Assembly: GCF_916858675.1 (NCBI RefSeq)
Contig: NZ_CAKASM010000002.1
Location: 227,171-291,170 of the forward strand
Direction: 5' to 3'
DNA: 64,000 nucleotides
Source: Sphingomonas sp. Leaf21
GTDB taxonomy: Bacteria; Pseudomonadota; Alphaproteobacteria; Sphingomonadales; Sphingomonadaceae
Program-made: the position numbers and the translations under genes
The notes under the pieces: model-generated
The model's database searches: none
The model's input: the letters and a program-made list of their open reading frames with translations, nothing else
Told to the model about the DNA's origin: nothing
Shown: positions 7,792-23,819 of the stretch, piece after piece
Numbering within the stretch: position 1 is the stretch's first letter
Layout: the number at the start of each line of letters is the position of its first letter

Positions 7792-9579
7792 CTATTCCGC
7801 CGGGCGGTTCGGCTTGTCGCCGACGCGCCGGATGGCCGCCGTCCGGCCATTGATATCGATGGCCGTGCCCTCGCTGCGCGGATCGGCGGCACCGACCCAG
7901 CGACCCGCGACCCGCTCGATCGCATTGGCCTTCAACCCCAGCGGCGCGACCACGACCGTCTCGCCCAGCGCGCGCAGGCCGGGAGCCAGCGCCTCCAGCG
8001 AGGTGCCCTGTTCGACCGTCGCGACCTTGTACGGCGCGAAGAGCAATCCTTGCGCGATCGCGTCCTGCGCGCTCATCTTCCAGTCGATCACGCCGATGAT
8101 CGCCTTGGCGACCTGCGCGATGATGGTCGATCCGCCCGCCGCGCCGATCGCCAGCCGGACCCGACCGTCGGGGCCATAGACGATGGTCGGCGCCATCGAG
8201 CTGCGCGGGCGCTTGCCGCCCTCGACCCGGTTGGCGACGAGATCGCCGTCCTTGACCGGCACGATGTCGAAGTCGGTCAGTTCGTTGTTGAGCATCGTCC
8301 CGTCGACCGACAGGCCCGAGCCGAACGACCCCTCGACCGTCGTCGTGACCTCTGCGACGTTGCCCGCGCTGTCCACGGCGACGAGATCGGTGGTGCCGGG
8401 CACCTCGCTGACCGGCGCGCGGACGCGTGGCGGCGCGCCCGGAGGTGTGCCGGGCGCGACCGAGGGCATGGTGCGATCGGGCGAGATCAGCGCCGAGCGG
8501 CTGGCGATATAAGCGGGGTCGAACAGCCCCTTGAGCGGTACGCGGACATAATCGGGGTCGCCCAGATACATGTCGCGATCGGCGTAGGCGAGGCGCGACG
8601 CCTCGGCGAAGAGATGCCATGCCTGCGCCGAATCCTTGCCCAGCCCGGCCATGTCGAAGCGTTCGACGAGCTTCAGGATCGACAACATGGTCGAGCCGCC
8701 ACCGGAGGACGGCGCCATGCTGCACACCTTGTAACCGCGATAGCTGGCGCACAGCGGCGCGCGGGGCTTGGCGGCATAGGAAGCGAGGTCGCCGGTCGTC
8801 ATCTTCGACGGATTGCGCGCGGCGGTGTCGACGGTGGTCACCAGCTTCTGTGCCTGCGCACCGAGATAGAAATGATCGGGGCCCAGCCTGGCGATCCGCT
8901 CCAGCAGCGCCGCCTGCTCCGGGTTGCGGATCGTGCTGCCCAGCGGCAGCACCTGTCCGTCGGGGCCGGTCAGCCGCGCACGCGTCGCGGCATCGACATG
9001 GCCGCCATAGCGGGTCAGCGCGGTCTGGAGGCGCGGGGTCAGCGCGAAGCCGTCGCGCGCCAGCCGGATCGCGGGCTGGAACAGCCGCGCCCAGGGCAGC
9101 GTGCCGCCCTTCGCATGGGCCAGTGCCATACCGCGCAACGCGCCGGGCACGCCGACGCTGCGGCCGCCGGGCACCGCCGCGGAATGGCTCAGCGGACGGC
9201 CGTCGGGGCCATAGAACCAGTCGGGCGTCGCCGCCATCGGTGCGGTTTCACGCGCGTCGATGCTGTCGGTCCGGCCTGTCCCCGCGTCGTGGCGCACCCA
9301 ATAGCTGCCGCCGCCGATGCCGGAGCTTTGCGGCTCCACCACGTTCAGCGCCAGCATCGTCGCGATGGCGGCGTCGGTCGCACTTCCCCCGGCGCGCAGG
9401 ATCTCCACGCCTGCCGCGGCGGCACGCGGATCGGCGGCGCTGACCATGCCGGTGGCGGGTGTTTTGGCGGGGTTTTCGGCGCGGCTTCCGGCGGGGGTCC
9501 TGGCGGCAGGCTGGCGCGCCTCGACAGGCGCGGCGAGCGGCAGCGTGATCGCTGCGACGGACAGGAGCCAGTGCTTCAT
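7792..9579 (-). CDS. ggt: Gamma-glutamyltransferase
   Basis: The 595-aa periplasmic enzyme cleaves glutathione and other gamma-glutamyl compounds. Residues 1-24 form a Sec signal peptide ending near PVEAR. It belongs to the Ntn-hydrolase class that cuts itself into two subunits; the new N-terminal nucleophile is one of the threonines near 396 (PGTTDLVAVD). The oxyanion and substrate-binding region is seen as RPRSSMAPTIV and GAAGGSTI. The start MKHWLL at 9579 is chosen because the frame upstream of it lacks protein-like composition and the signal peptide begins here. It lies 46 bp after pyrD. No link between glutathione turnover and pyrimidine synthesis is implied by this adjacency. Confidence 0.93.
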   Translation of the reverse strand: MKHWLLSVAAITLPLAAPVEARQPAARTPAGSRAENPAKTPATGMVSAADPRAAAAGVEILRAGGSATDAAIATMLALNVVEPQSSGIGGGSYWVRHDAGTGRTDSIDARETAPMAATPDWFYGPDGRPLSHSAAVPGGRSVGVPGALRGMALAHAKGGTLPWARLFQPAIRLARDGFALTPRLQTALTRYGGHVDAATRARLTGPDGQVLPLGSTIRNPEQAALLERIARLGPDHFYLGAQAQKLVTTVDTAARNPSKMTTGDLASYAAKPRAPLCASYRGYKVCSMAPSSGGGSTMLSILKLVERFDMAGLGKDSAQAWHLFAEASRLAYADRDMYLGDPDYVRVPLKGLFDPAYIASRSALISPDRTMPSVAPGTPPGAPPRVRAPVSEVPGTTDLVAVDSAGNVAEVTTTVEGSFGSGLSVDGTMLNNELTDFDIVPVKDGDLVANRVEGGKRPRSSMAPTIVYGPDGRVRLAIGAAGGSTIIAQVAKAIIGVIDWKMSAQDAIAQGLLFAPYKVATVEQGTSLEALAPGLRALGETVVVAPLGLKANAIERVAGRWVGAADPRSEGTAIDINGRTAAIRRVGDKPNRPAE

Positions 9580-9625
9580 GCCGCCGACCCTAGCGGCAGG
9601 CAGGCCCCCGCGCCAACCCGGAACG

Positions 9626-10654
9626 TCAGGCGCCCACCGCCTCCGCCACGCTCGCGAACCCGTCGCGCGCGAGCAGCGAGTCGAGATCGGCCAGGATGCG
9701 CGCGGCGAGGCCGGGCCCTTCATAGACCAGCGCGGAATAGAGCTGGACCAGGCTCGCGCCGCTGCGGATGCGGGCATAGGCCTCCGCGCCCGAATCGATT
9801 CCGCCCGCCGCGATCAGCGTCATCGCACCGCCGGTCGCCTTGCGGAAATCGGCGAGCCTTGCGGCGGCGAGCGGCGCCAGCGGGCGGCCCGACAGTCCGC
9901 CCGTCTCGGCGGCGTTCGAACTCTTCACGCCGGGACGGGTGACGGTGGTGTTGCCGATGATGATCGCGTCCATCCGGTTGTCGATCGCGGCGCGTGCGAT
10001 CTCGTCGATCTGTGCGGGCTCGAGATCGGGTGCGACCTTCAGGAACAGCGGCACCGACCCCGCCGCCTCGCGCGATGTGGTCAGCAGTTCGGCGAGGGCG
10101 GGGCCATGCTGCAGATCGCGCAAGCCGGGCGTATTGGGGCTGGAGATGTTGATCGTGACATAGTCGGCGGTCGGCGCGGCGCGGGTCACGCCGTGGCGAT
10201 AGTCCGCGATGCGATCGTCCGCATCCTTGTTCGCGCCGACATTGATGCCCAGCACGCCCTTGCGCTTCGCCGCCCCGGCCCGCGCCAGCCCCGCGTCCAG
10301 CCCGGCATTGTTGAAGCCGTAGCGGTTGACCACGCCCTTGTCCTCGACCAGCCGGAAGAGCCGGGGTTTGGGATTGCCGGGCTGGGGCCTGGGGGTCAGC
10401 GTGCCGATCTCGACCATGCCGAAGCCCAGGCCGAAAAAGCCGTCGATCGCCTCGCCATTCTTGTCGACCCCCGCTGCCAGCCCCAGCGGATTGGCGAAAT
10501 CGATCCCCGCCACGCGCGTCGCCAGCCTGGCAAAGCGCGCCGGATCGGCCCCCAGCGGCGCCCCCAGCGCTCCCCAGCGCGACAGCATCGCCACCGTCAG
10601 GCCATGGGCACGTTCGGCATCGAGGGCGAAGAGGAGCGGGTGATACAGGGCCAT
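9626..10654 (-). CDS. pyrD: Dihydroorotate dehydrogenase (quinone), class 2
   Basis: The 342-aa FMN enzyme oxidises dihydroorotate to orotate in pyrimidine synthesis, passing electrons to membrane quinone. The N-terminal helical extension (MALYHPLLFALDAERAHGL) marks class 2, which attaches to the inner membrane. The catalytic serine lies in NISSPNTPGLRDL, and IGNTTVTRPG and AAGGIDSGAEAYARI form the FMN phosphate site. Length is normal for the family. It is the first gene of the leftward pyrD-ggt-ligase run, and repeats lie upstream. Confidence 0.96.
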   Translation of the reverse strand: MALYHPLLFALDAERAHGLTVAMLSRWGALGAPLGADPARFARLATRVAGIDFANPLGLAAGVDKNGEAIDGFFGLGFGMVEIGTLTPRPQPGNPKPRLFRLVEDKGVVNRYGFNNAGLDAGLARAGAAKRKGVLGINVGANKDADDRIADYRHGVTRAAPTADYVTINISSPNTPGLRDLQHGPALAELLTTSREAAGSVPLFLKVAPDLEPAQIDEIARAAIDNRMDAIIIGNTTVTRPGVKSSNAAETGGLSGRPLAPLAAARLADFRKATGGAMTLIAAGGIDSGAEAYARIRSGASLVQLYSALVYEGPGLAARILADLDSLLARDGFASVAEAVGA

Positions 10655-10754
10655 GGCGGCGGCGGTAGCGGATTGACGGGGCAGGGGGAAGGTGCGTGAC
10701 CTGGCGATACTGCGCCCTTCTCGCTCCCGCGCCTGCGGGACGGTGCCCCTTCTT

Positions 10755-10902
10755 ACGCCCCTCCCGCAGGCGGGAGGGTGTCCCTTCTTGCTCCCCTCCC
10801 GCAGGCGGGAGGGGTTGGGGGAGGGCAGGGTGTCTCACCGAGACCATCGCCCGTGGCCTTCCCTCCCCCATCCCTCCCGCTTGCGGGAGGGGCGTGCCCG
10901 GA
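10755..10902. repeat. Array of type-B intergenic palindromes
   Basis: Three hairpins of the form CCCCTCCCGC-nn-GCGGGAGGGG stand in a row (near 10758, 10794 and 10872). Between the last two lies GGTTGGGGGAGGG, then TCTCACCGAGACC and ATCGCCCGTGGCCTTCCC. Nearly the same 100-bp arrangement is found at 48868-48968. This array accounts for most of the 326-bp gap between pyrD and the catalase-family gene; the rest holds the EcfG-like promoter. Confidence 0.85.
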
Positions 10903-10928
10903 CCGAAGGGCGTGCGCCTACGCAGGAA

Positions 10929-10953
10929 GGAACGCTATGACATAACATGGGTT
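10929..10953 (+). promoter_or_regulatory. EcfG-type general stress promoter
   Basis: GGAAC (10929-10933), 16 bases, then GGTT (10950-10953) matches the alphaproteobacterial EcfG consensus GGAAC-N16/17-(C/G)GTT. It ends 27 bp before the start of the catalase-family gene, an appropriate distance. The oxidative-stress character of that gene supports the call. Confidence 0.65.
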
Positions 10954-10980
10954 TGTGGAGGCCTATAGGGAGAGCCCCCG

Positions 10981-12069
10981 ATGAAGACCCCCGTCCGTTA
11001 CACCCCCCAGGTCGAAGACGTGAAGCCCGAGGAAGGCGACACCGTCACCCAGATGAAGCAGTCGTTCGAGCACATCCTCGACACCACGTCCAAGGACTAT
11101 GGTCACGGCGTTCGCGCGGTCCATGCCAAGGCGCATGGCATCGTCCGGGGCAGGCTGAGGGTTCATGACGGCCTGCCGCCCGAACTGGCGCAGGGGCTGT
11201 TCGGGCGTCCCGGCGAATATGACGCGGTGGCGCGCATCTCGACCAATCCGGGCGATATCCTCGACGATGCGATCGGATTGCCGCGCGGGCTGGCGCTCAA
11301 GGTGATCGGGGTCGAGGGCGAACGGCTGCCGGGCGCGGAGGGCGATGCGACTCAGGACTTCGTCATGGCCAACGCGCCGGTCTTCACGGCGCCGACGGCG
11401 GAGGCCTTCGCCAAGAACCTGAAGCTGCTCGCCTCGACCACCGACAAGGCGGAGGGCGGCAAGAAGCTGTTGTCGGGCATATTGCGCGGGATCGAGGCGA
11501 CGCTGGAGACGGTCGGGATCGAAAGCGCGACGCTCAAGACGCTGGGTGGCGCCAAGCAGGTCCATCCGCTGGGCGAGACCTATTACAGCCAGACGCCGTT
11601 CCGCTATGGCGACCACATCGCCAAGTTCGCCCTGTTCCCGGTCAGCCCCGCGCTCACCCAGCTGACCGGCGACACCGTCGATACGCATGACCGCCCCGAC
11701 GCGCTGCGCGAGGTCGTGCGCGAGGTGATGATCGAGCAGGGCGGCGAGTGGGAACTGCGCGTCCAGCTCAACCGCGATCTGGACGAGATGCCGATCGAGG
11801 ACGCGACCGCCGAGTGGAGCGAGGAGGACAGCCCCTATGTCACCGTCGCGACCTTCACCGCCGCGCCGCAGATCAGCTGGCAGGATGGCGAGACCAATGC
11901 GATCGATGACGCGCTGTCCTATAATGTCTGGCATGGCCTCGCCGCGCACCGGCCGCTGGGCAATATCAACCGGGCGCGCAACGCCACCTATCGCTTCTCG
12001 GCGGCGTATCGCGGCCGCGTGAATGGCTGCCCCATGCACGAGCCGCGTGCGATGGCCGAGTTGCCGTGA
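10981..12069 (+). CDS. Catalase-family (haem) protein
   Basis: The 362-aa protein belongs to the small catalase-like haem family, shorter than true catalases (about 480 aa or more). The N-terminal part has the distal-side region AVHAKAHGIVRG, whose histidine could face the haem. Near the C-terminus INRARNATYRFSAAYRGR contains an R-x3-Y pattern that may supply the proximal tyrosine. Members may act on peroxides or organic hydroperoxides; the substrate cannot be told from sequence. AGGGAG precedes the ATG. An EcfG-like promoter lies just upstream and a metallophosphoesterase follows after 28 bp, so both genes are probably part of the general stress response. Confidence 0.85.
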   Translation: MKTPVRYTPQVEDVKPEEGDTVTQMKQSFEHILDTTSKDYGHGVRAVHAKAHGIVRGRLRVHDGLPPELAQGLFGRPGEYDAVARISTNPGDILDDAIGLPRGLALKVIGVEGERLPGAEGDATQDFVMANAPVFTAPTAEAFAKNLKLLASTTDKAEGGKKLLSGILRGIEATLETVGIESATLKTLGGAKQVHPLGETYYSQTPFRYGDHIAKFALFPVSPALTQLTGDTVDTHDRPDALREVVREVMIEQGGEWELRVQLNRDLDEMPIEDATAEWSEEDSPYVTVATFTAAPQISWQDGETNAIDDALSYNVWHGLAAHRPLGNINRARNATYRFSAAYRGRVNGCPMHEPRAMAELP

Positions 12070-12097
12070 CGGTGACGCAAGCGCTAGGACGTGCCGC

Positions 12098-12871
12098 ATG
12101 ATCCGTCTGTTTCATGTCAGCGACGTGCATTTCGGTGCCGAAGATCCCGCCGCGCTCGCCTGGTTCGCCGAGCGGGTGGCGGCGGAAAGGCCGCACGCGG
12201 TCATCATGACCGGCGACCTGACCATGCGCGCCACCAAGCGCGAGTTCCAGGCGGGCGGAGCGTGGCTGCAATCGCTGGGCGTGCCCGTGACGGTCGAGGT
12301 CGGGAATCACGACATTCCCTATTATTGGGATCCGTTCCGTCGGCTCTTCGCGCCCTATCAGCGCTATGCGGCGGTCGAGCGGATGATCGAGAAGCCGCTC
12401 GACCTGCCTGGCGTGACGGTGGTGCCGCTCAAGACGACGGCGCGGGCGCAGTGGCGGTGGAACTGGTCGAAGGGGCGGGTCAGCTCGGGCTCATTGCGGC
12501 GCGCGCTCGCGCTCATCGCCGACGCGCCCAGGGATCACCTGATCCTCGTCGCGGCGCATCATCCGCTGATCGAGGGGCCGACCAGGGGCACCGCCAAGAC
12601 CCGCAACGGCGACGCGGCGCTCAGCCAATTGGCGGAGGCGGGCGCACATGCGGTGTTGAGCGGTCATGTCCATGACCCGTTCGACGTGCCGATCGATCGC
12701 GACGGCCGGATCATCCGCATGATCGGCGCGGGCACCCTGTCCAAGCGCACCCGCAAGACCCCGCCCGCGTTCAACGAGATCCGGGTCGACGGGCTGGCCT
12801 TTGAGACGCTGGTCCGCAGCTTCGGCGAGACGGCGCCGCATGTCATTACCGAGGATATGCGGACAGGGTGA
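12098..12871 (+). CDS. Calcineurin-like metallophosphoesterase
   Basis: The 257-aa cytoplasmic phosphoesterase has the whole two-metal motif set of the family: SDVHFG at residues 8-13, GDLT, VGNHD, HH followed by P, and SGHVHDP. It resembles the Icc/class III cyclic-nucleotide phosphodiesterase branch, but the substrate cannot be assigned. The ATG at 12098 is chosen because the metal motif begins at residue 8; the longer open frame from 12023 overlaps the catalase-family gene. It lies 28 bp after that gene and probably shares its EcfG promoter. Confidence 0.88.
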   Translation: MIRLFHVSDVHFGAEDPAALAWFAERVAAERPHAVIMTGDLTMRATKREFQAGGAWLQSLGVPVTVEVGNHDIPYYWDPFRRLFAPYQRYAAVERMIEKPLDLPGVTVVPLKTTARAQWRWNWSKGRVSSGSLRRALALIADAPRDHLILVAAHHPLIEGPTRGTAKTRNGDAALSQLAEAGAHAVLSGHVHDPFDVPIDRDGRIIRMIGAGTLSKRTRKTPPAFNEIRVDGLAFETLVRSFGETAPHVITEDMRTG

Positions 12872-12907
12872 TGGGTCGGGCGGGGCGTGGCCTCACCCGA
12901 ACCCGGC

Positions 12908-14146
12908 TCAGCCCTTCATCACATGCGGTCGCGCGGCGACCTGATCGAACATGCGCCCCGGCTGGTCGAGCCAGATGGGCGACAGCTTGGCCGAATCGAC
13001 CCGCTCCAGCCCGACGGCATAGGCGCAGCGCGAGACGCCCCAGTCGGTGTGCGCGGCGGCGGCGAGGATGGGGACGAACATCGGGCGGCCCGCCGCGTCG
13101 ATGACATGGATGGCCTCGCGCGGGAGCGCGGTGACGCCGCGCACGGTGCGGCTCTCACCCGCCGCCAGCGCGAAGGGCGGGACGATCGGGCGGCCTTGCG
13201 GCTGGCGCGCCAGTTCGATCAGTTGCGCGTCGAGCCCGGCATGGGCGCTCAGCAGTCGCAGGTCGACCGCGACACGCCCGATCGGCGTCGCGCCGGTGTT
13301 GCGCACCGTCACCTCGGCCTCGATCGTCGCGGTCAGCATGTTCAGTCCGACGCGCAGGGGGCGGGCCTCGACGGTCAGGAAACTGGGTTCCGGCGGCAGC
13401 GGCGGACTGGCGGGCTGGGATGGGATAGGCGGCGCCGCGGGCTGGGGCACGCGCGGCGGGGCGGGGCGGTCGCCATCCAGACCGGCGGGCGGCGAGGCCG
13501 GTGCGACGACCGGCGCGGGCAGCGCCTGCGGGCGACGGCTGCGTCGGCCGAGGAACAGGCCGATGGCCAGCGCGGCAACGCCCGTGCCGATCAGCAGCGG
13601 CCAGAAGGGCAGGTCGCGCTCGGCGTCGATCGCCTCGGGCGCGGTGGTGCCCGGCGCGACGATCGCGGGCGTCGTCGTCTGCGCATTGGTGATCGTCATG
13701 CCGTCGACCACCGGATCGGCGCGATTGGCGATCGGCGTCTCCGGATCGGGCAGGCGGGTCGCGGGCGGCTCGGGCGATGGCGCGGGTGTCGGGGCGACGA
13801 TCGCGCTCGCCGCCGGGGTGGCGCGGGGAGTCGGTGTCGGGGTCGGCGAAGGACGCGGGGTGGGGCGCGGCGTCGGTGTCGCGCGCGGGGTCGGCGTCGC
13901 CTCCGGCGTGGTCTGGCTCGGCAGGATCAGGCGCGGCGTAGCGGGGGTCGGCACCGGCGTCTGCGTGGCGGAGGGCCGCGGGCTCAGGCTGAATCCGTCC
14001 AGGCCGCTGGTGGAAGGACGGCTGGCGGCGTCGCCGTCCTGCGGGGCGCTCTGGGCCAAAGCGGGCGCGGTCGCCATGGGAGCGATCACCGGCGCCAGCG
14101 TCAGGGCAAGAAGGCGCGCGATGCGTCGCGGCCCGGACGATGTCAT
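12908..14146 (-). CDS. Exported proline-rich, membrane-anchored protein of unknown function
   Basis: The 412-aa protein starts with a signal peptide ending in APALAQ. A disordered Pro/Thr/Ala-rich stretch follows (about residues 50-145) with TPTPRATPTPRPTP-type repeats. One membrane helix (FWPLLIGTGVAALAIGLFLG) is followed by RRSRR, then a second proline-rich linker and a C-terminal domain of about 160 residues containing TIEAEVTVRNTGATPIGRV, which looks like a beta-sandwich. The positive charges after the helix suggest that the C-terminal domain is cytoplasmic, with the proline-rich part outside. The start at 14146 has GAGGA nine bases upstream; a longer frame to 14167 lacks this. It diverges from rpoB and ends facing the phosphoesterase. 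I do not recognise the family. Confidence 0.8.
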   Translation of the reverse strand: MTSSGPRRIARLLALTLAPVIAPMATAPALAQSAPQDGDAASRPSTSGLDGFSLSPRPSATQTPVPTPATPRLILPSQTTPEATPTPRATPTPRPTPRPSPTPTPTPRATPAASAIVAPTPAPSPEPPATRLPDPETPIANRADPVVDGMTITNAQTTTPAIVAPGTTAPEAIDAERDLPFWPLLIGTGVAALAIGLFLGRRSRRPQALPAPVVAPASPPAGLDGDRPAPPRVPQPAAPPIPSQPASPPLPPEPSFLTVEARPLRVGLNMLTATIEAEVTVRNTGATPIGRVAVDLRLLSAHAGLDAQLIELARQPQGRPIVPPFALAAGESRTVRGVTALPREAIHVIDAAGRPMFVPILAAAAHTDWGVSRCAYAVGLERVDSAKLSPIWLDQPGRMFDQVAARPHVMKG

Positions 14147-14334
14147 GAACTGCATTCCTCGTGGCAACTACTAACTTCACCGGCCGTTCGGGCCAGCGGC
14201 CCGACTGCCAAGCCGTGCCCGGTGGGACCGGCGGATGCAACCCCTTGTGTACCGCGATATGCGGCCAATATATGGCAGAGCGGGCTGGCCGGGAACTTTC
14301 CCCGCCTGCGCGCGTGCGCGGGGCGCGTCCCCGT

Positions 14335-14363
14335 TTGACACCGGGGGTGGCTGTGCCTATATC
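14335..14363 (+). promoter_or_regulatory. Sigma-70 promoter of rpoBC
   Basis: TTGACA at 14335-14340, a 17-bp spacer and TATATC at 14358-14363 give a near-consensus housekeeping promoter. Transcription would start near 14370, leaving a leader of about 185 nt before rpoB. The rest of the 407-bp gap (14147-14553) holds no gene that I can support. Confidence 0.75.
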
Positions 14364-14553
14364 CGCCCCATCCACCACAATCTTCGGGAAATGATGCGCC
14401 TTCGCGCAGCGTGTCGGTCGAATGGAAGATTGCTGGTTCAACGGACGCCGGATGCCGCCGCAGAGACTTGCGCGCGGCCTTTCGGCGTCTGTCGTTGCGT
14501 CTCGTCCGGAGGCATCCGGGCAGTGATTTACGGCTGACGAGGCAGACAGACCC

Positions 14554-18732
<4,179 letters not shown>

Positions 18733-18741
18733 GACAGGTGA

Positions 18742-18770
18742 CGCCGGTGGGGCCACCCGCCCCACCGGCG
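18742..18770 (+). other. Perfect hairpin between rpoB and rpoC
   Basis: An 11-bp perfect stem (CGCCGGTGGGG paired with CCCCACCGGCG) closes a 7-base loop. No T-run follows, so it is not a normal terminator. It may be an RNA processing or stability site, or a weak attenuator adjusting the beta/beta-prime ratio. Confidence 0.6.
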
Positions 18771-18819
18771 CCTTGTCTGCCTCGCCCGATGAATTTTCCC
18801 TCCCTGTGAGGAAAGCAAG

Positions 18820-23106
<4,287 letters not shown>

Positions 23107-23130
23107 TCCGTCTGACGGATTGGTGTTGAA

Positions 23131-23165
23131 AGGCCGTCGTCCGGGCAACCGGGCGGCGGCTTTTT
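23131..23165 (+). terminator. Intrinsic terminator of rpoBC
   Basis: GGCCGTCGTCCGG, a GCAA-type loop and CCGGGCGGCGGC form a long stem with few mismatches, followed by TTTTT, about 25 bp after the rpoC stop codon. Confidence 0.85.
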
Positions 23166-23375
23166 ACGAAGATCGACAAGCTATGTGAATCGATGCCGCG
23201 GGTCCCGTCTTGCGACACCGATGATGCGATAAAAACGACGGTTTTGCGCCGAATGGAGGGTGCGCGAAGCCGTTGCGCGGGAACTCAAACGCCCTCCCAA
23301 CCATATACGAACATTGGAGAAGATCCCGGACGCGTGCGGGTTGTTGGCACGCCGATGGGACCCCGGAGACCTGAA

Positions 23376-23555
23376 ATGACGTCCCCCGAGATTGACGAAG
23401 ACTATTTCTACCAACGTGCTGAAACGGAACTCGAATTAGCCCAGAAGGCCACCCACCCGGCAGCGGTTCGAGCGCATTACATCATCGCCAACCACTATCT
23501 CGACCGGGTCTATAGCCAGTCCGAGAAACCCGACGTGATCGAGGCGGCGGAATAA
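23376..23555 (+). CDS. Small conserved-looking cytoplasmic protein, 59 aa
   Basis: The 59-aa acidic protein has no signal peptide or membrane helix. The core EDYFYQRAETELELAQ followed by KATHPAAVRAHYIIANHYLD looks like two amphipathic helices. The ATG at 23376 has GGAG eight bases upstream; a longer frame upstream has poor composition. A strong terminator with a TTCG loop follows at once, so it is a single-gene unit or a late part of the rpoBC transcript. I recall similar short proteins in sphingomonads but cannot name a function. Confidence 0.8.
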   Translation: MTSPEIDEDYFYQRAETELELAQKATHPAAVRAHYIIANHYLDRVYSQSEKPDVIEAAE

Positions 23556-23558
23556 GAC

Positions 23559-23583
23559 GGGGGCCTTCGGGCCCCTTGTTTTT
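23559..23583 (+). terminator. Intrinsic terminator with TTCG loop
   Basis: GGGGCC-TTCG-GGCCCC at 23560-23575 is followed by TTGTTTTT, immediately after the stop codon of the 59-aa gene. The remainder of the gap to 23819 holds a partial type-B palindrome (about 23634-23665) and a perfect 16-bp palindrome. Confidence 0.85.
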
Positions 23584-23709
23584 GGGGCGACCCGGCGATT
23601 GCTCTTCATCCGACGTCGAGCAGCATTCGGTCCGCCCTCGCCCCTTACGAGGGAGGGGGAGGGCATCGCAACCAGCCAGATGGTCGGGGCCCTTCTTTGA
23701 AGGCAAAAA

Positions 23710-23725
23710 TTGTCATCGATGACAA
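23710..23725. promoter_or_regulatory. Perfect 16-bp palindrome, candidate operator
   Basis: TTGTCATCGATGACAA is a perfect dyad about 95 bp before the GT-C-like membrane gene. TGACAAGC recurs 21 bp downstream. No regulator gene is adjacent, so the binding protein is unknown. Confidence 0.4.
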
Positions 23726-23819
23726 GCGTCTGAAATAGCCTGACAAGCCGCATCGCGTCAGCGCATCTGCAAGACCGGGCTGCTCGACAGTCCCCGCCAT
23801 TGTCCCTTAACGCGCCGGG

